Notes: generated from the letters alone by a model not told the origin. Numbered from the stretch's first letter, positions 51,796 to 62,008 are shown. The stretch: DNA of 64,000 bases from Paraliobacillus sp. PM-2 (GCF_001368815.1 NZ_CTEI01000002.1:248001-312000); one strand, 5' to 3'. A program made the numbers and translations.

Positions 51796-52320
51796 TTATT
51801 GATTTTCTCTATTATTTTTTTCATCCAATAAAAATTGCAATTTCTTCATTCTTGGATCTATGGTTTCTTCTTCCTTCTCTTCTGAAATTACTTCCCAGCC
51901 TTCTCCAGAAGTTAAACCATATTTCTCAATCTCTTCTTCACTTGCAAATACCCGAAAAGGAATCTCTAATAGAATATTTTCCTTTATATAAGGATCTAAG
52001 TCAAGCATTTCTCCATCAACTGGATGAATTTCCGACTCATCTTCTGCAACATAATAGGGATCAGTTGAGAAAATTTCTACAGTATCTACTTCAAACGGAT
52101 ATTGCACATCAATCAACGTTCGTGCACACGGTAGTACCATTGTACCTGTTATTTTCATATGACAGGTAATTTGATTACCATGGGCATCCGCATACCCCTT
52201 TACTTGAACAGGATTGACTTGTCGAATGTCATTGTTCCAATCTTCAATTTCTGAAACATCTACCATTTCATCAAATGAATAATCATCAGAACGCACTATT
52301 TTTTGAATGGAAATTTTCAT
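51796..52320 (-). CDS. DUF177 protein YceD/YlbN, 23S rRNA accumulation protein
   Basis: A 174-residue protein of the YceD/DUF177 family with conserved QVKGYADAHGNQITCHMKITGTMVLPCARTL region; it has an acidic C-terminus. Members are needed for normal 23S rRNA levels and pair with rpmF in nearly all bacteria. The start is the ATG with GAGGTG 6 bases upstream. Confidence 0.92.
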   Translation of the reverse strand: MKISIQKIVRSDDYSFDEMVDVSEIEDWNNDIRQVNPVQVKGYADAHGNQITCHMKITGTMVLPCARTLIDVQYPFEVDTVEIFSTDPYYVAEDESEIHPVDGEMLDLDPYIKENILLEIPFRVFASEEEIEKYGLTSGEGWEVISEEKEEETIDPRMKKLQFLLDEKNNRENQ

Positions 52321-52441
52321 TTCTATCACCTCAAGGCACAACGTTTATTGTAAAAGGAATTTGTCCTTTTGTCAACATTTTTTCTTTACAGTAATGATAC
52401 GTTGGATTATGATACAATACTATCCAGAAGGAGTGAAATCT

Positions 52442-53653
52442 ATGCAAGCTTGTGGTCTAGTTGTCGAATACAATCCTTTTCATCACGGTCATTATTATCA
52501 TTTACAAAAAGCTAAAAAAATATCAGGTGCAGACTGTATTATTGCTGTAATGAGCGGGAACTTTCTTCAAAGAGGTGAACCTGCCATTATAGATAAATTT
52601 TCACGAACAAAGATGGCAATTGACCAAGGGATAGATATTGTTATCGAACTTCCTTATTTCAGTGTTGTTCAGCACAGTGATTTATTTTCATATGGTGCAA
52701 TTCATATACTGAATGAATTACTCGTTTCTTCTATCTGTTTTGGAAGCGAAGATGGAGATATAACCACTTTCCAACGATCATTTAATCATTATAAAGTAAA
52801 CCAATCGTTATTCAACAACACATTAAAGCATGAATTATCTCTTGGAAAATCTTTTCCTGTTGCTAATAATAAAGCATTTAAAAAAATCGGAATGGATAAT
52901 ACAAATCAACTTGATTTAATGCAACCTAACAATATATTAGGTTTTGGTTATTTAAAAGCAATTGAAACAATCAACCCTAACATACAACCATTTACTATTC
53001 AAAGAAAACAAAGTAATTATCATGACAAAAATATTACTAAACCTTTTGCTAGTGCAACAAGTATTCGTGATACATTGCTTTCAAATGGTGTAACGAATCA
53101 AACTATCAGCGAAACACTACCTGAACGAAGTATAGCTCATTTAACGGAATACAAACAAAAAACAGGTATTTGGCATACATGGGAAGAATATTTTTCACTT
53201 TTACAATATCGTGTCTTGACTATGGATAAAGAAGTGCTAAAAAATATTCATGGTGTTGATGAAGGGATTGAAAATAGAATTATTCGAACTGCAAAAGAAG
53301 CAACTAACTTTAATGAGTGGATTCAATTGTTAAAAACAAAACGTTACACACAAACAAGACTACAACGAATATTCACACACATTTTAACGAATACTTCAAA
53401 ACAATCAGTTAAAAAAATGCAGCAAATGCCTTATCCATACATGCGTTTATTAGGATTATCTGAACAAGGAAAACAGTATTTAAATCATACAAAGAAAGAA
53501 AGAACCATTCCACTTTTTACACAATTTAAAAATCATTCTTCTTTAATGATGACTATGGAAGAACGTGTAACGAATGCTTATTATGCTGTATTGACTCCCG
53601 CTATAAGAAGCGAGATGAGAAAACAAGAGTTTAAACCACCATATCAAAAGTGA
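52442..53653 (+). CDS. tmcAL: tRNA(Met) cytidine acetate ligase TmcAL (YlbM)
   Basis: Makes N4-acetylcytidine at the wobble position of elongator tRNA-Met using acetate and ATP. It has a nucleotidyltransferase fold with the HIGH-like motif VVEYNPFHHGHYYH at the N-terminus, VMSGNFLQRGEPA, and a helical C-domain. The start is the ATG of MQACGLVVEYNPF behind AAGGAG (403 residues). It is divergent from the yceD-rpmF pair. Confidence 0.95.
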   Translation: MQACGLVVEYNPFHHGHYYHLQKAKKISGADCIIAVMSGNFLQRGEPAIIDKFSRTKMAIDQGIDIVIELPYFSVVQHSDLFSYGAIHILNELLVSSICFGSEDGDITTFQRSFNHYKVNQSLFNNTLKHELSLGKSFPVANNKAFKKIGMDNTNQLDLMQPNNILGFGYLKAIETINPNIQPFTIQRKQSNYHDKNITKPFASATSIRDTLLSNGVTNQTISETLPERSIAHLTEYKQKTGIWHTWEEYFSLLQYRVLTMDKEVLKNIHGVDEGIENRIIRTAKEATNFNEWIQLLKTKRYTQTRLQRIFTHILTNTSKQSVKKMQQMPYPYMRLLGLSEQGKQYLNHTKKERTIPLFTQFKNHSSLMMTMEERVTNAYYAVLTPAIRSEMRKQEFKPPYQK

Positions 53654-53662
53654 AAATATGAT

Positions 53663-53702
53663 AAAAACCAAGGGTTACTCTATCAAAGCACCCCTGGTTT
53701 TT
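53663..53702. terminator. Bidirectional terminator between tmcAL and ylbL
   Basis: AAAACCA-A-GGGT pairs with ACCC-C-TGGTTTT (one internal mismatch) around a long loop. A and T runs lie on both flanks, between two convergent genes. Confidence 0.75.
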
Positions 53703-53703
53703 A

Positions 53704-54720
53704 TTATTTTAAATTACTTAAATATTCTATTGCATCATCAAATGTATCAACTGGAACAATTTTCATTGATGAATTGATTTCTTTAGCTGTTTGTAATGCT
53801 ACATGATAATTCGAATCTTTTACACCACTTTCATTAGGTGCAAAGAAAATGTCACATCCCTCTTCATCAGCAGCAACTACTTTTTTATCAATACCACCTA
53901 TACGCATAACATCCCCTTCATAGCTTATTTCTCCTGTACCAGCTATTTGATATCCTTTAGTCAAATCTTCTTTTGTTAATTGATCATAGATCTCCAAAGC
54001 AAACATTAAACCAGCACTAGGACCACCTATATCGCCACTAGAAAAATTCAATTCTTGATCTACATTAACTTCTCGATCTGTTACTAATTGAATACCCATT
54101 CCCACTTTATCAGGATTATTTGGAAAGGCTGCTAAACCAACCTCTACTTTCATTTTTGAATCATCTCGTTTAATCGTTAATAAAATCTTACTATTCTTAG
54201 TGTGCTTATCAACTAAATCTATTAATGATTCGGCATTTTCTACTCGTTGATTATTCACAGCGATAATCTTGTCCCCTGTTTGTAACACCTCTTCGGCTGG
54301 CATTCCTTCTAGAACAGAGACAACATAAACACCGTTGTACGTAATGTCTATCTCTTTGTTTGCAGCCTTATATGCAACAACCATTGAAGACTCCTGAGAA
54401 TTTTCCATCATTTGTAACTGCACTTGAAAATATTCTTCTTGGGATATCCCTTCAGGAAAAACCTCAGAAAGAAGTCTAATATCTTGAAATGGATGGAGTA
54501 GCGCCCAAACATATTGTAATGGAGTAGCCTGCCCTCCTCGAACTGTTACGAGATGCATATCTCCTTCGCTATCAAAGCCGTCTGTTACCTTTACAACATT
54601 ATTTAAAGCATCAGCAGTACCTGGTTTATAAATATAGTAAGGCATACGGTACAATGTAACAAACATTAAAATTACTAGTAAAAAGCTATAAAGAATTAAT
54701 CGTTTTTTATTCCAAACCAT
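53704..54720 (-). CDS. ylbL: PDZ/Lon-type serine protease YlbL (SepM-like)
   Basis: A 338-residue membrane-anchored protease: one N-terminal membrane helix (about residues 7-27), a PDZ domain (about 120-195, with GMPAEEVLQTGDKIIAVN) and a Lon-type S16 domain with the catalytic Ser in GGPSAGLMFAL and Lys in IGGIDKKVVAADE. The homologue in Bacillus subtilis cleaves a division inhibitor (YneA) and SepM of streptococci cleaves a signal peptide. The start is the ATG behind GAGGGG. Confidence 0.92.
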   Translation of the reverse strand: MVWNKKRLILYSFLLVILMFVTLYRMPYYIYKPGTADALNNVVKVTDGFDSEGDMHLVTVRGGQATPLQYVWALLHPFQDIRLLSEVFPEGISQEEYFQVQLQMMENSQESSMVVAYKAANKEIDITYNGVYVVSVLEGMPAEEVLQTGDKIIAVNNQRVENAESLIDLVDKHTKNSKILLTIKRDDSKMKVEVGLAAFPNNPDKVGMGIQLVTDREVNVDQELNFSSGDIGGPSAGLMFALEIYDQLTKEDLTKGYQIAGTGEISYEGDVMRIGGIDKKVVAADEEGCDIFFAPNESGVKDSNYHVALQTAKEINSSMKIVPVDTFDDAIEYLSNLK

Positions 54721-54781
54721 ACTTTTCCCCTCTTCGTTTTTAACTTGCTCACATTTTATAAACCCCATTTTGTAATAAATG

Positions 54782-54820
54782 CATGTCATTTTTTATTTAT
54801 AAGCATAAAAAAAAGACATG
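54782..54820. other. Inverted repeat in ylbL-ylbJ divergent region
   Basis: CATGTC (54782-54787) and GACATG (54815-54820) enclose T-rich and A-rich runs that can extend the pairing. It lies in the 200-base divergent region before ylbJ and could be an operator or simply AT-rich chance. The rest of the region shows no clear promoter. Confidence 0.35.
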
Positions 54821-54921
54821 TCTACGTATATTTAATATAAAGACCAATAAATAAAACTATATTCAGTTTACTATTTTTTTTAAAATAAGTACAGAATAGT
54901 CATGGGAGTAGGGCGATATCT

Positions 54922-56124
54922 TTGAAATCTAAAATAAAATCTGCAACTTTTGCATTCGTTGCATTATCAATAGCAATAGGGTTAATTACCTTTCCTAAAT
55001 ATACATTAGAAGCTAGTATGCGCGGAATTGATATGTGGTGGGGGACCGTTTTCCCCTCTTTACTACCTTTCTTTGTTACTGCTGAGCTACTGATCGGTTT
55101 TGGTGTTGTTCGATTTATTGGTGTTATATTTGAACCTATTATGCGACCATTATTTAATGTGCCAGGTGCTGGTAGTTTTGTTTGGGCAATGGGGATGGCG
55201 AGTGGCTATCCATCTGGAGCCAAACTAACCGCTCGATTACGGCAAGAAAAACAACTAACTAAAATTGAAGCTGAACGTTTAGTTTCTTTTACAAATGCAT
55301 CAAATCCATTGTTTATTATCGCAGCTGTTTCAGTAGGTTTTTTTCATGATACATCGTTAGGTTTCTTATTAGCCATTGTGCATTATTCTAGTAATGCATT
55401 AGTTGGTATTTGCATGCGGTTTTATGGTAGAGGAAATGATACGAGGCATGAACAACGATCCAAATTATCCATAAAAAAAGCTTTTGATGAATTACACGGA
55501 ACACGTTTAAGAGATAAACGGCCATTCGGAAAAATTTTTGGTGATGCGATAGTAAATTCCGTTCAAACATTATTAATGATTGGCGGCTTTATTATTATAT
55601 TTTCTGTGATTACTACTTTATTACTTCAGGTAGGAATAGCACCATTTTTGTCAAACGGACTTGCGAAAATATTGGAATTATTTCATTTACCAAGCGAACT
55701 ATCCTTGCCAATTTTTTCAGGATTATTTGAAATTACACTTGGTGCACAATTAATAGCTGATACGAACATATCCAGTATATTATCGCAAGCCATTGCGGTT
55801 AGCTTTATCTTTGCATTTAATGGTTTCTCTGTACAAGCTCAGGTAGCTAGTATTTTAGCAGAAACAGACATTCGTTTCTTACCATACTTTTTTGCTAGAA
55901 TACTACATGGTATTCTAGCTAGTGGTATTGCCCTTTTATTGTTCCCATATGTATATGAACCAAGTAAAACAACAAACCAAGTTACTTCTGTATTTCTTCC
56001 ATTTAGCCCTGAAGAAAGTTTTAATTTTTGGATAACCTTATCAAATTATGGACCGATTATCACATTAATTTTTTTAGGTATTGCTACAATCATCTTAATC
56101 ACTCGTTTTAACAAACATTTATAA
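54922..56124 (+). CDS. ylbJ: Sporulation integral membrane protein YlbJ
   Basis: A 400-residue protein of about eight to ten hydrophobic segments in two nucleoside-recognition (Gate)-like halves, with GMASGYPSGAKLTARLRQEKQLTKIEAERLVSF-type loop sequence. Expressed under sigma-E in Bacillus and needed for heat-resistant spores; transport role unproven. The start is TTG. The next gene on this strand in Bacillus neighbours (ylbK, patatin-like) is absent between it and ylbL. Confidence 0.92.
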   Translation: MKSKIKSATFAFVALSIAIGLITFPKYTLEASMRGIDMWWGTVFPSLLPFFVTAELLIGFGVVRFIGVIFEPIMRPLFNVPGAGSFVWAMGMASGYPSGAKLTARLRQEKQLTKIEAERLVSFTNASNPLFIIAAVSVGFFHDTSLGFLLAIVHYSSNALVGICMRFYGRGNDTRHEQRSKLSIKKAFDELHGTRLRDKRPFGKIFGDAIVNSVQTLLMIGGFIIIFSVITTLLLQVGIAPFLSNGLAKILELFHLPSELSLPIFSGLFEITLGAQLIADTNISSILSQAIAVSFIFAFNGFSVQAQVASILAETDIRFLPYFFARILHGILASGIALLLFPYVYEPSKTTNQVTSVFLPFSPEESFNFWITLSNYGPIITLIFLGIATIILITRFNKHL

Positions 56125-56133
56125 TAAAATGGT

Positions 56134-57181
<1,048 letters not shown>

Positions 57182-57422
57182 AAGCACCACCTCCTATTCT
57201 TTTTATTCGAATTCAATCCTACCACAATTTTTATCAATGAGAAATATTAATTCATAGGTATAGATTTAACTCTATCGTCCATACTAGTTTAGTGAGGTAG
57301 CTAAATATTGCTTTGGTTACTTCTTGAAGACGGAGAAGACTTACGTTTCCCCATAAGTTCTTCCTCCGGTTTCTCCTCTCCCTTTGCCTTTTTAGTTTCT
57401 AAATATACAGAAACTAAAAAGG
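57182..57422. other. Non-coding gap before rsmD with nested hairpins
   Basis: This 240-base stretch between ylbG and rsmD shows no credible gene. It contains a 14-bp perfect hairpin, CCTTTTTAGTTTCT with complement (57387-57400 and 57409-57422), abutting the ylbG terminator, and an imperfect C/T-rich versus G/A-rich inverted repeat around 57331-57375 that could fold in the rsmD leader RNA. The promoter of rsmD should lie here but is not obvious. Confidence 0.5.
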
Positions 57423-57445
57423 GCCTGCAGATTATTTCTGCAGGC
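57423..57445 (-). terminator. Terminator after ylbG
   Basis: GCCTGCAGA-TTATT-TCTGCAGGC, a 9-bp perfect stem. T-runs on the + strand and CCC then UUUUU on the minus strand let it work in both directions; it lies just after ylbG on the minus strand. Confidence 0.85.
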
Positions 57446-57458
57446 TTTTTTTAACATT

Positions 57459-57734
57459 TTATATTCCCATTTTATAATCATATTCTTTCGCTTTATCTTT
57501 TTTAGCATTCTCAAATTCAGTTTTCACAAAAGGCTTAGATGACTGATCAACTCTTGATACAAATGGGAGTTTTTCCAGTTTAATCGACTTATCATCGACA
57601 TCTTCTTGATTAACATAGATGACTGCATATTTAAGATTTTTTGATACATAAATTAAATGCCCATACCGTTTTATTTGTTTTATATTTTTCATATGTTGAA
57701 ACCAAATTACTAAACCTTGTCTATTTGTCCGCAT
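57459..57734 (-). CDS. ylbG: DUF2129 family protein YlbG
   Basis: A 91-residue protein, starting MRTNRQGLVIWFQHMKNIK, with YGHLIYVSKNLKYAVIYVNQED typical of the YlbG family; function unknown. It sits between ylbF and rsmD as in Bacillus. The C-terminus is Lys-rich. Confidence 0.92.
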   Translation of the reverse strand: MRTNRQGLVIWFQHMKNIKQIKRYGHLIYVSKNLKYAVIYVNQEDVDDKSIKLEKLPFVSRVDQSSKPFVKTEFENAKKDKAKEYDYKMGI

Positions 57735-57775
57735 AACATATCCTCACTCACACTAATAATTTCCAACCATATAAA

Positions 57776-58216
57776 TTAAGAAGCCTGACAACCACAACTA
57801 CCACCAGAACCACAGCCACAACTACTATCTGTCAATAATGCACCGTCTTTAGGAACTTTCACTTGCTCACTCACACTATGCGCAATGCAAGAACTTACGT
57901 CATCAAGTAGTGTTTGTATATTACGTTCAGCAATTTTAAATGAAGCTACAAGATCATTCATATCCATGTCACGCTTTGTCTGTCTAATTTCCTTCATTAT
58001 TTTACTATAATCAGGGTGATAACGACCAAATCGTTGCACCTCTTCATATTGCTCTTTTTTATTATTGAAACGCGTAATAAGCGCTTGTGCTTCAGCATTA
58101 TTTGCAAGACGTTTTTTAGCTTCCATATATTCATACATTACATCGGATGCAATGATCATTTGTCCAATTTCTTCTGAACCATCTAAAATTTCTACAATTT
58201 CTGTTGTCGCCAACAT
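57776..58216 (-). CDS. ylbF: YlbF (RicF), subunit of the RicAFT complex
   Basis: A 146-residue helical protein of the YlbF/YmcA family. In Bacillus subtilis YlbF, YmcA and YaaT form a complex that carries [4Fe-4S] clusters and promotes RNase Y processing, sporulation, competence and biofilm. The C-terminal tail is cysteine-rich (SSCGCGSGGSCGCQAS), consistent with cluster ligands. AGGAGGTG precedes the ATG. Confidence 0.93.
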   Translation of the reverse strand: MLATTEIVEILDGSEEIGQMIIASDVMYEYMEAKKRLANNAEAQALITRFNNKKEQYEEVQRFGRYHPDYSKIMKEIRQTKRDMDMNDLVASFKIAERNIQTLLDDVSSCIAHSVSEQVKVPKDGALLTDSSCGCGSGGSCGCQAS

Positions 58217-58276
58217 AATTGTTCACCTCCGTAACATAATCATATCAATAAAATGCCAAAAAAAAAAGTGCAAGCA

Positions 58277-58510
58277 CTAATCTTTCATTGTACTTGCCAT
58301 TTGGAGAAACATACCTAACAACCGCATTTGTTCTGATATTCGTTCTACCCGCTGTGGGATTGTTTTTCCTTGATATAACTTTGCTTCCTTTTCCATATCT
58401 GACAATGTCGTTGGATCCCTTGATAGCGTTCGATACCAAGTAGGATCATGTCTGATATAATAAAGCAAACTTGGATTGTTTTTTATTTGTTGATAAATAG
58501 ATGGTTCCAT
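58277..58510 (-). CDS. ylbE: YlbE-like protein
   Basis: A 77-residue soluble protein of the YlbE family (starts MEPSIYQQIKNNPSLLYYIRHDPTWYR). Function unknown; conserved in spore formers between ylbD and ylbF. Confidence 0.88.
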   Translation of the reverse strand: MEPSIYQQIKNNPSLLYYIRHDPTWYRTLSRDPTTLSDMEKEAKLYQGKTIPQRVERISEQMRLLGMFLQMASTMKD

Positions 58511-58521
58511 TTATTCAACTC

Positions 58522-58932
58522 CTAATCGCGATAATATTGAAACGGATTTCTATGTGGGACATGCTGTGTTTTTGAAGGTATTTGTTTCTTTACTTCTTGA
58601 AATTGTCCAATCAATGACTGTATATTAGTAATTGCTCCGTTAAGTTGGTTTATATGTCCTTCTACTTTATTTAGATCTATTTTTTCCACCATCTCTGACA
58701 TTTGTTTCATCCACTGCTTATTTGATTTAGAATTACTATTCTTTGTATTAGATTTTTTGTCTATTTGCTTATAGTTCTCCCAACTAGGATCATCCTCACC
58801 CAGTAAAACCCATTGTTCATAGAAATCTTGCCATTTTTTTTCTCCGTTGCGAACTTCTTTAATCATACCTGGATTACGCTTTACAAATGCTTTAAATTGT
58901 TCAATATCTTGTTGTTCTTGTTCATTTCTCAT
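58522..58932 (-). CDS. ylbD: Spore coat-associated protein YlbD
   Basis: A 136-residue hydrophilic protein of the YlbD coat family, with FKAFVKRNPGMIKEVRNGEKKWQDFYEQWVLLGEDD-type N-terminus and a Lys/Asn/Gln-rich middle. The homologue is a putative outer coat component. The ATG with GGGGTG upstream is used in preference to a GTG three codons earlier. Confidence 0.87.
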   Translation of the reverse strand: MRNEQEQQDIEQFKAFVKRNPGMIKEVRNGEKKWQDFYEQWVLLGEDDPSWENYKQIDKKSNTKNSNSKSNKQWMKQMSEMVEKIDLNKVEGHINQLNGAITNIQSLIGQFQEVKKQIPSKTQHVPHRNPFQYYRD

Positions 58933-59012
58933 AAGGTCCACACCCCATATACCCTAACATTATGCTTCATATAGTTTAGTATATGTGTTCATGGATAACG
59001 CGTGCATTTTCC

Positions 59013-60056
59013 TTATGGCTTTAAGAAGTTCTGTGTATAGTGTTTATGATAGACACCAACACCCAATTCGGTATAATTTTCATTCAAGAGTGCTCTTCTG
59101 TGACTTTTGCTGTTTAACCAACCTGCCAATACAGCAGGGCCGTCCACATATTGTGCTGCTATATTTTCACCTGCTAATTCATAAGCTATCTTTCCATGAT
59201 TTAAACGATCCTCTAAACCACCGCCACTCGGCGAATAATGTGAAAAGTATTGATTGTTCGCCATATCCTTACTATGACTAAGTGCAACTTGCTTTACTTG
59301 TTCATTCCAGCTTAATTCTGGTTTACCAAATCTCTGACGAATAATATTTGTAATATAGAATATTTGCCTTTCCACACCTAATGCAATCTGTTTCCATTGA
59401 CCTTCTGATAAGCGTTCCTTTTTAGGTAATTTGCCCCAATAATTAAGGTGATATGGCTGATGAGTTAATAATATTTCTTTCGTAACTAACCGAAATGATG
59501 ATAGTTTTCCTTGAAATGCATCAAAATAAAGTTGTGCAAAAACATCCTCACTCAACCGAACAAGTGGACGCTGTTGTACATCTTTTTTTGTTAAATTAAA
59601 GTGATAAGCTTGAAAAGACACATTTTCAGTGAATGTATATCGTTTATCCATCTCTTGATAGGTTGTACCAATTAAAAAAGGATCAAACTTAGCTTTTATA
59701 CCTGTACCATAGACCGTTACTATTCTATTATTTTTAATGCCAAATTGTATGAAGGCATGCTTATCAGTATATATCCACCAATCATATCCATAAGGGGTAG
59801 ATGCTACCTGATTAGGCTCTCCATACACGTCTGTTAATGATTCGCTACTACGATCCATCCACTTTGATATACTATTTCTTTGTTCATTTTTATCAACATA
59901 TTTAGGTGAAATCTTTGTACTTAATTCCATCTGTTTGCTTGTCGCTCTATGACTTAAGTTAAAGGCTAATCGTTCTGTCCGATCAACATTTTCAAAAAAA
60001 TAAGTTATTCCTATAATAACTACAAAAAACAAACAAATCATGCTAATCTTTTTCAC
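59013..60056 (-). CDS. ylbC: CAP/SCP-domain extracellular protein YlbC
   Basis: A 347-residue exported protein: an N-terminal hydrophobic signal or anchor (about residues 3-21), a CAP-associated N domain (about 75-195), and a C-terminal CAP domain (about 230-347) with LSHSKDMANNQYFSH, AGENIA and SKSHRRALL. CAP proteins are cell-surface proteins without settled activity. GTG start with AGGGAGTC upstream. Confidence 0.9.
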   Translation of the reverse strand: MKKISMICLFFVVIIGITYFFENVDRTERLAFNLSHRATSKQMELSTKISPKYVDKNEQRNSISKWMDRSSESLTDVYGEPNQVASTPYGYDWWIYTDKHAFIQFGIKNNRIVTVYGTGIKAKFDPFLIGTTYQEMDKRYTFTENVSFQAYHFNLTKKDVQQRPLVRLSEDVFAQLYFDAFQGKLSSFRLVTKEILLTHQPYHLNYWGKLPKKERLSEGQWKQIALGVERQIFYITNIIRQRFGKPELSWNEQVKQVALSHSKDMANNQYFSHYSPSGGGLEDRLNHGKIAYELAGENIAAQYVDGPAVLAGWLNSKSHRRALLNENYTELGVGVYHKHYTQNFLKP

Positions 60057-60227
60057 GGACGTAAGACTCCCTTGTCACACTTATTACAGAAATCACTGCT
60101 GATTAAAAAATACCAAATACCACCTTAATTATCAATAAGTTATTCTTAAACTTGAAGAAGAAATTATTCAAATGTATCATTTATCAATTAAAGAATGTTC
60201 TAAGTGTTATTTTATATTCTAATGATA

Positions 60228-60268
60228 AAAAAAGGACGCTTTGCCTAATAGACAAAGCGTCCTTTTTT
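60228..60268 (-). terminator. Terminator after ylbB
   Basis: A 16-bp perfect stem AAAAAAGGACGCTTTG with complement (60228-60243 and 60253-60268) and a 9-base loop, with long U-runs in both directions. Confidence 0.9.
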
Positions 60269-60270
60269 GC

Positions 60271-60699
60271 TTAATGTAGATGGTCTTGTTCAGAAATTTC
60301 CTCTAATGCACGACCCGCTGCCATGTTAGATTGTTCCTCTTGTGCTAAATCACCTAAGGCAACAATACCAACTAATTTACTCCCCTTAACTACAGGTAAT
60401 CTTCGGATTTGGTGTTCTGCCATTAAAGCCGATGCTTGTTGCACACTGGTATCTGGTTCCACAGAAACAAGATGATCACTCATTACTTCATTAATTTTTG
60501 TTGTTCCAGGCTTGTCTTTTGCATAACCACGTAAGACTAAATCTCGGTCTGTGACCATACCAATTAGTTCAAGATTTTCTTGACAGACTGGAATTGCACC
60601 AACATTTTTTTCAGACATTTTTTTCGCACAATTAATTAATGTATCATCAGGTTTACAATAGGTTAAATCTTTTGACATAATTTCATTGGTTGAACGCAT
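60271..60699 (-). CDS. ylbB: Two-CBS-domain protein YlbB
   Basis: A 142-residue protein of two CBS domains (about residues 8-60 and 70-125; GAIPVCQENLELIGMVTDRDLVLRG and RRLPVVKGSKLVGIVALGDL). It probably binds an adenine nucleotide; partner unknown. AAGGAGG precedes the ATG. The upstream region carries a large AT-rich hairpin. Confidence 0.92.
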   Translation of the reverse strand: MRSTNEIMSKDLTYCKPDDTLINCAKKMSEKNVGAIPVCQENLELIGMVTDRDLVLRGYAKDKPGTTKINEVMSDHLVSVEPDTSVQQASALMAEHQIRRLPVVKGSKLVGIVALGDLAQEEQSNMAAGRALEEISEQDHLH

Positions 60700-60721
60700 T
60701 GTGATTTCCTCCTTGATTGTT

Positions 60722-60762
60722 TAATAAAAAATGAATGTATCTAATCCATTCATTTTTTATTA
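60722..60762. other. 16-bp inverted repeat upstream of ylbB
   Basis: TAATAAAAAATGAATG and its complement (60722-60737, 60747-60762) flank a 9-base loop in the ylbB leader. It may act as an operator or as an attenuator-like hairpin (AT-rich but with A/T tails); the U-tract on the minus strand lies inside the stem. Confidence 0.5.
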
Positions 60763-60822
60763 TGACCGAATAAGCAAAAATCTTTCATGTATTATTTCGA
60801 TTCTTTACAAAATACATAGAAC

Positions 60823-60850
60823 GTGACAATTTTCTTCTTCATGTTATAAT
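60823..60850 (+). promoter_or_regulatory. Promoter of ytvI-like gene
   Basis: GTGACA (60823-60828), 16 bases, then perfect TATAAT (60845-60850) with an extended TG (TGTTATAAT). The start of transcription would be about 90 bases before the TTG start codon. Confidence 0.8.
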
Positions 60851-60949
60851 GCTATACAGTAGACTGTTCAAATTAGTTACTTCGTGCTATATTCTGTGTA
60901 AGTATAAATTTAATTATTCTCTTGTTTGAGAAAGGGGTCCCATACATAA

Positions 60950-62008
60950 TTGTTTCGTTACCTTACTAAACGTCATTGGTTATTTATTTTTTTAGCTATC
61001 GTATTACTATTAATCGGGTACTTTATTTTGCCTGTTTCATTACCATTAATTTTTGCTTTTTTTACTACTTTATTTCTAAATCCAAGCATCAGATGGTTAC
61101 AATTTCGTTTTAAATTAAATCGAAAAATTTCCGTTATTGTCGTATTTCTCATATTTGTTCTAATAACAGGTGTTCTAGGCACCTATGTAGTTGCAAGTGC
61201 TGTTACTCATATTGTTAATTTTGTTGAAAATGCACCAACATATATTAATCAGATCATGGATAAGTTTGTTGAATGGCAAGCAGAACTTGAAAATATGATG
61301 AAAGATTTACCAGTAGAATTTATTAAAGAAATAAGAGACGGAATTGATAAAAACATTGTAAATATTAGTAATTCAATAAAATCTCAGCTACAGGTCGAAA
61401 AGATTGCCGGAATGGTCGCAGCTATTCCAGAGTACCTTGTTAGTCTATTAGTGTATCTAATTGCACTGTTCCTTTTTATGATCGAATTACCAACACTAAA
61501 AGCAAAATTTTATCAATATCTAACAGATACAACAGCTGAAAAAGTTCAATTTATGAATGCAAGGCTATCATATGTTGTTCTTGGATTTCTTAAAGCACAA
61601 TTCTTAGTTAGTATCATTATTTTTATTGTTACATTAATTGGTTTATTATTAATTGTTCCGGAATATGCGATTATTATGTCTTTAATTATATGGCTTGTCG
61701 ACTTCATTCCTATTATTGGATCAATTGCCATCTTAGCTCCTTGGTCATTATACATGTATATCACTGGAGATGTAATTATGGGGACTAAGTTAGCTGTTCT
61801 TGCAATTATGCTGTTAGCTATTCGAAGGACAGTTGAACCGAAAGTAATGGGACAACATATCGGATTATCGCCTTTGGCTACATTAATAGCTATGTACATT
61901 GGGCTTCAACTACTGGGATTACTAGGATTTATTGTTGGACCATTAGTAGTTATTGGCTTTAACTCAGCAAAAGAAGCTGGTATTATTAAGTGGAATTTTA
62001 AATTGTAA
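60950..62008 (+). CDS. ytvI: AI-2E-family transporter, sporulation protein YtvI-like
   Basis: A 352-residue permease of the AI-2E family: two N-terminal membrane segments, an amphipathic region (about 90-150), then five or six more, with WLVDFIPIIGSIAILAPW and KVMGQHIGLSPLATLIAMY. YtvI is a sporulation-associated member; others export or take up small solutes. The start is TTG with AAAGGGG upstream. The symbol is tentative because the position differs from Bacillus ytvI. Confidence 0.8.
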   Translation: MFRYLTKRHWLFIFLAIVLLLIGYFILPVSLPLIFAFFTTLFLNPSIRWLQFRFKLNRKISVIVVFLIFVLITGVLGTYVVASAVTHIVNFVENAPTYINQIMDKFVEWQAELENMMKDLPVEFIKEIRDGIDKNIVNISNSIKSQLQVEKIAGMVAAIPEYLVSLLVYLIALFLFMIELPTLKAKFYQYLTDTTAEKVQFMNARLSYVVLGFLKAQFLVSIIIFIVTLIGLLLIVPEYAIIMSLIIWLVDFIPIIGSIAILAPWSLYMYITGDVIMGTKLAVLAIMLLAIRRTVEPKVMGQHIGLSPLATLIAMYIGLQLLGLLGFIVGPLVVIGFNSAKEAGIIKWNFKL

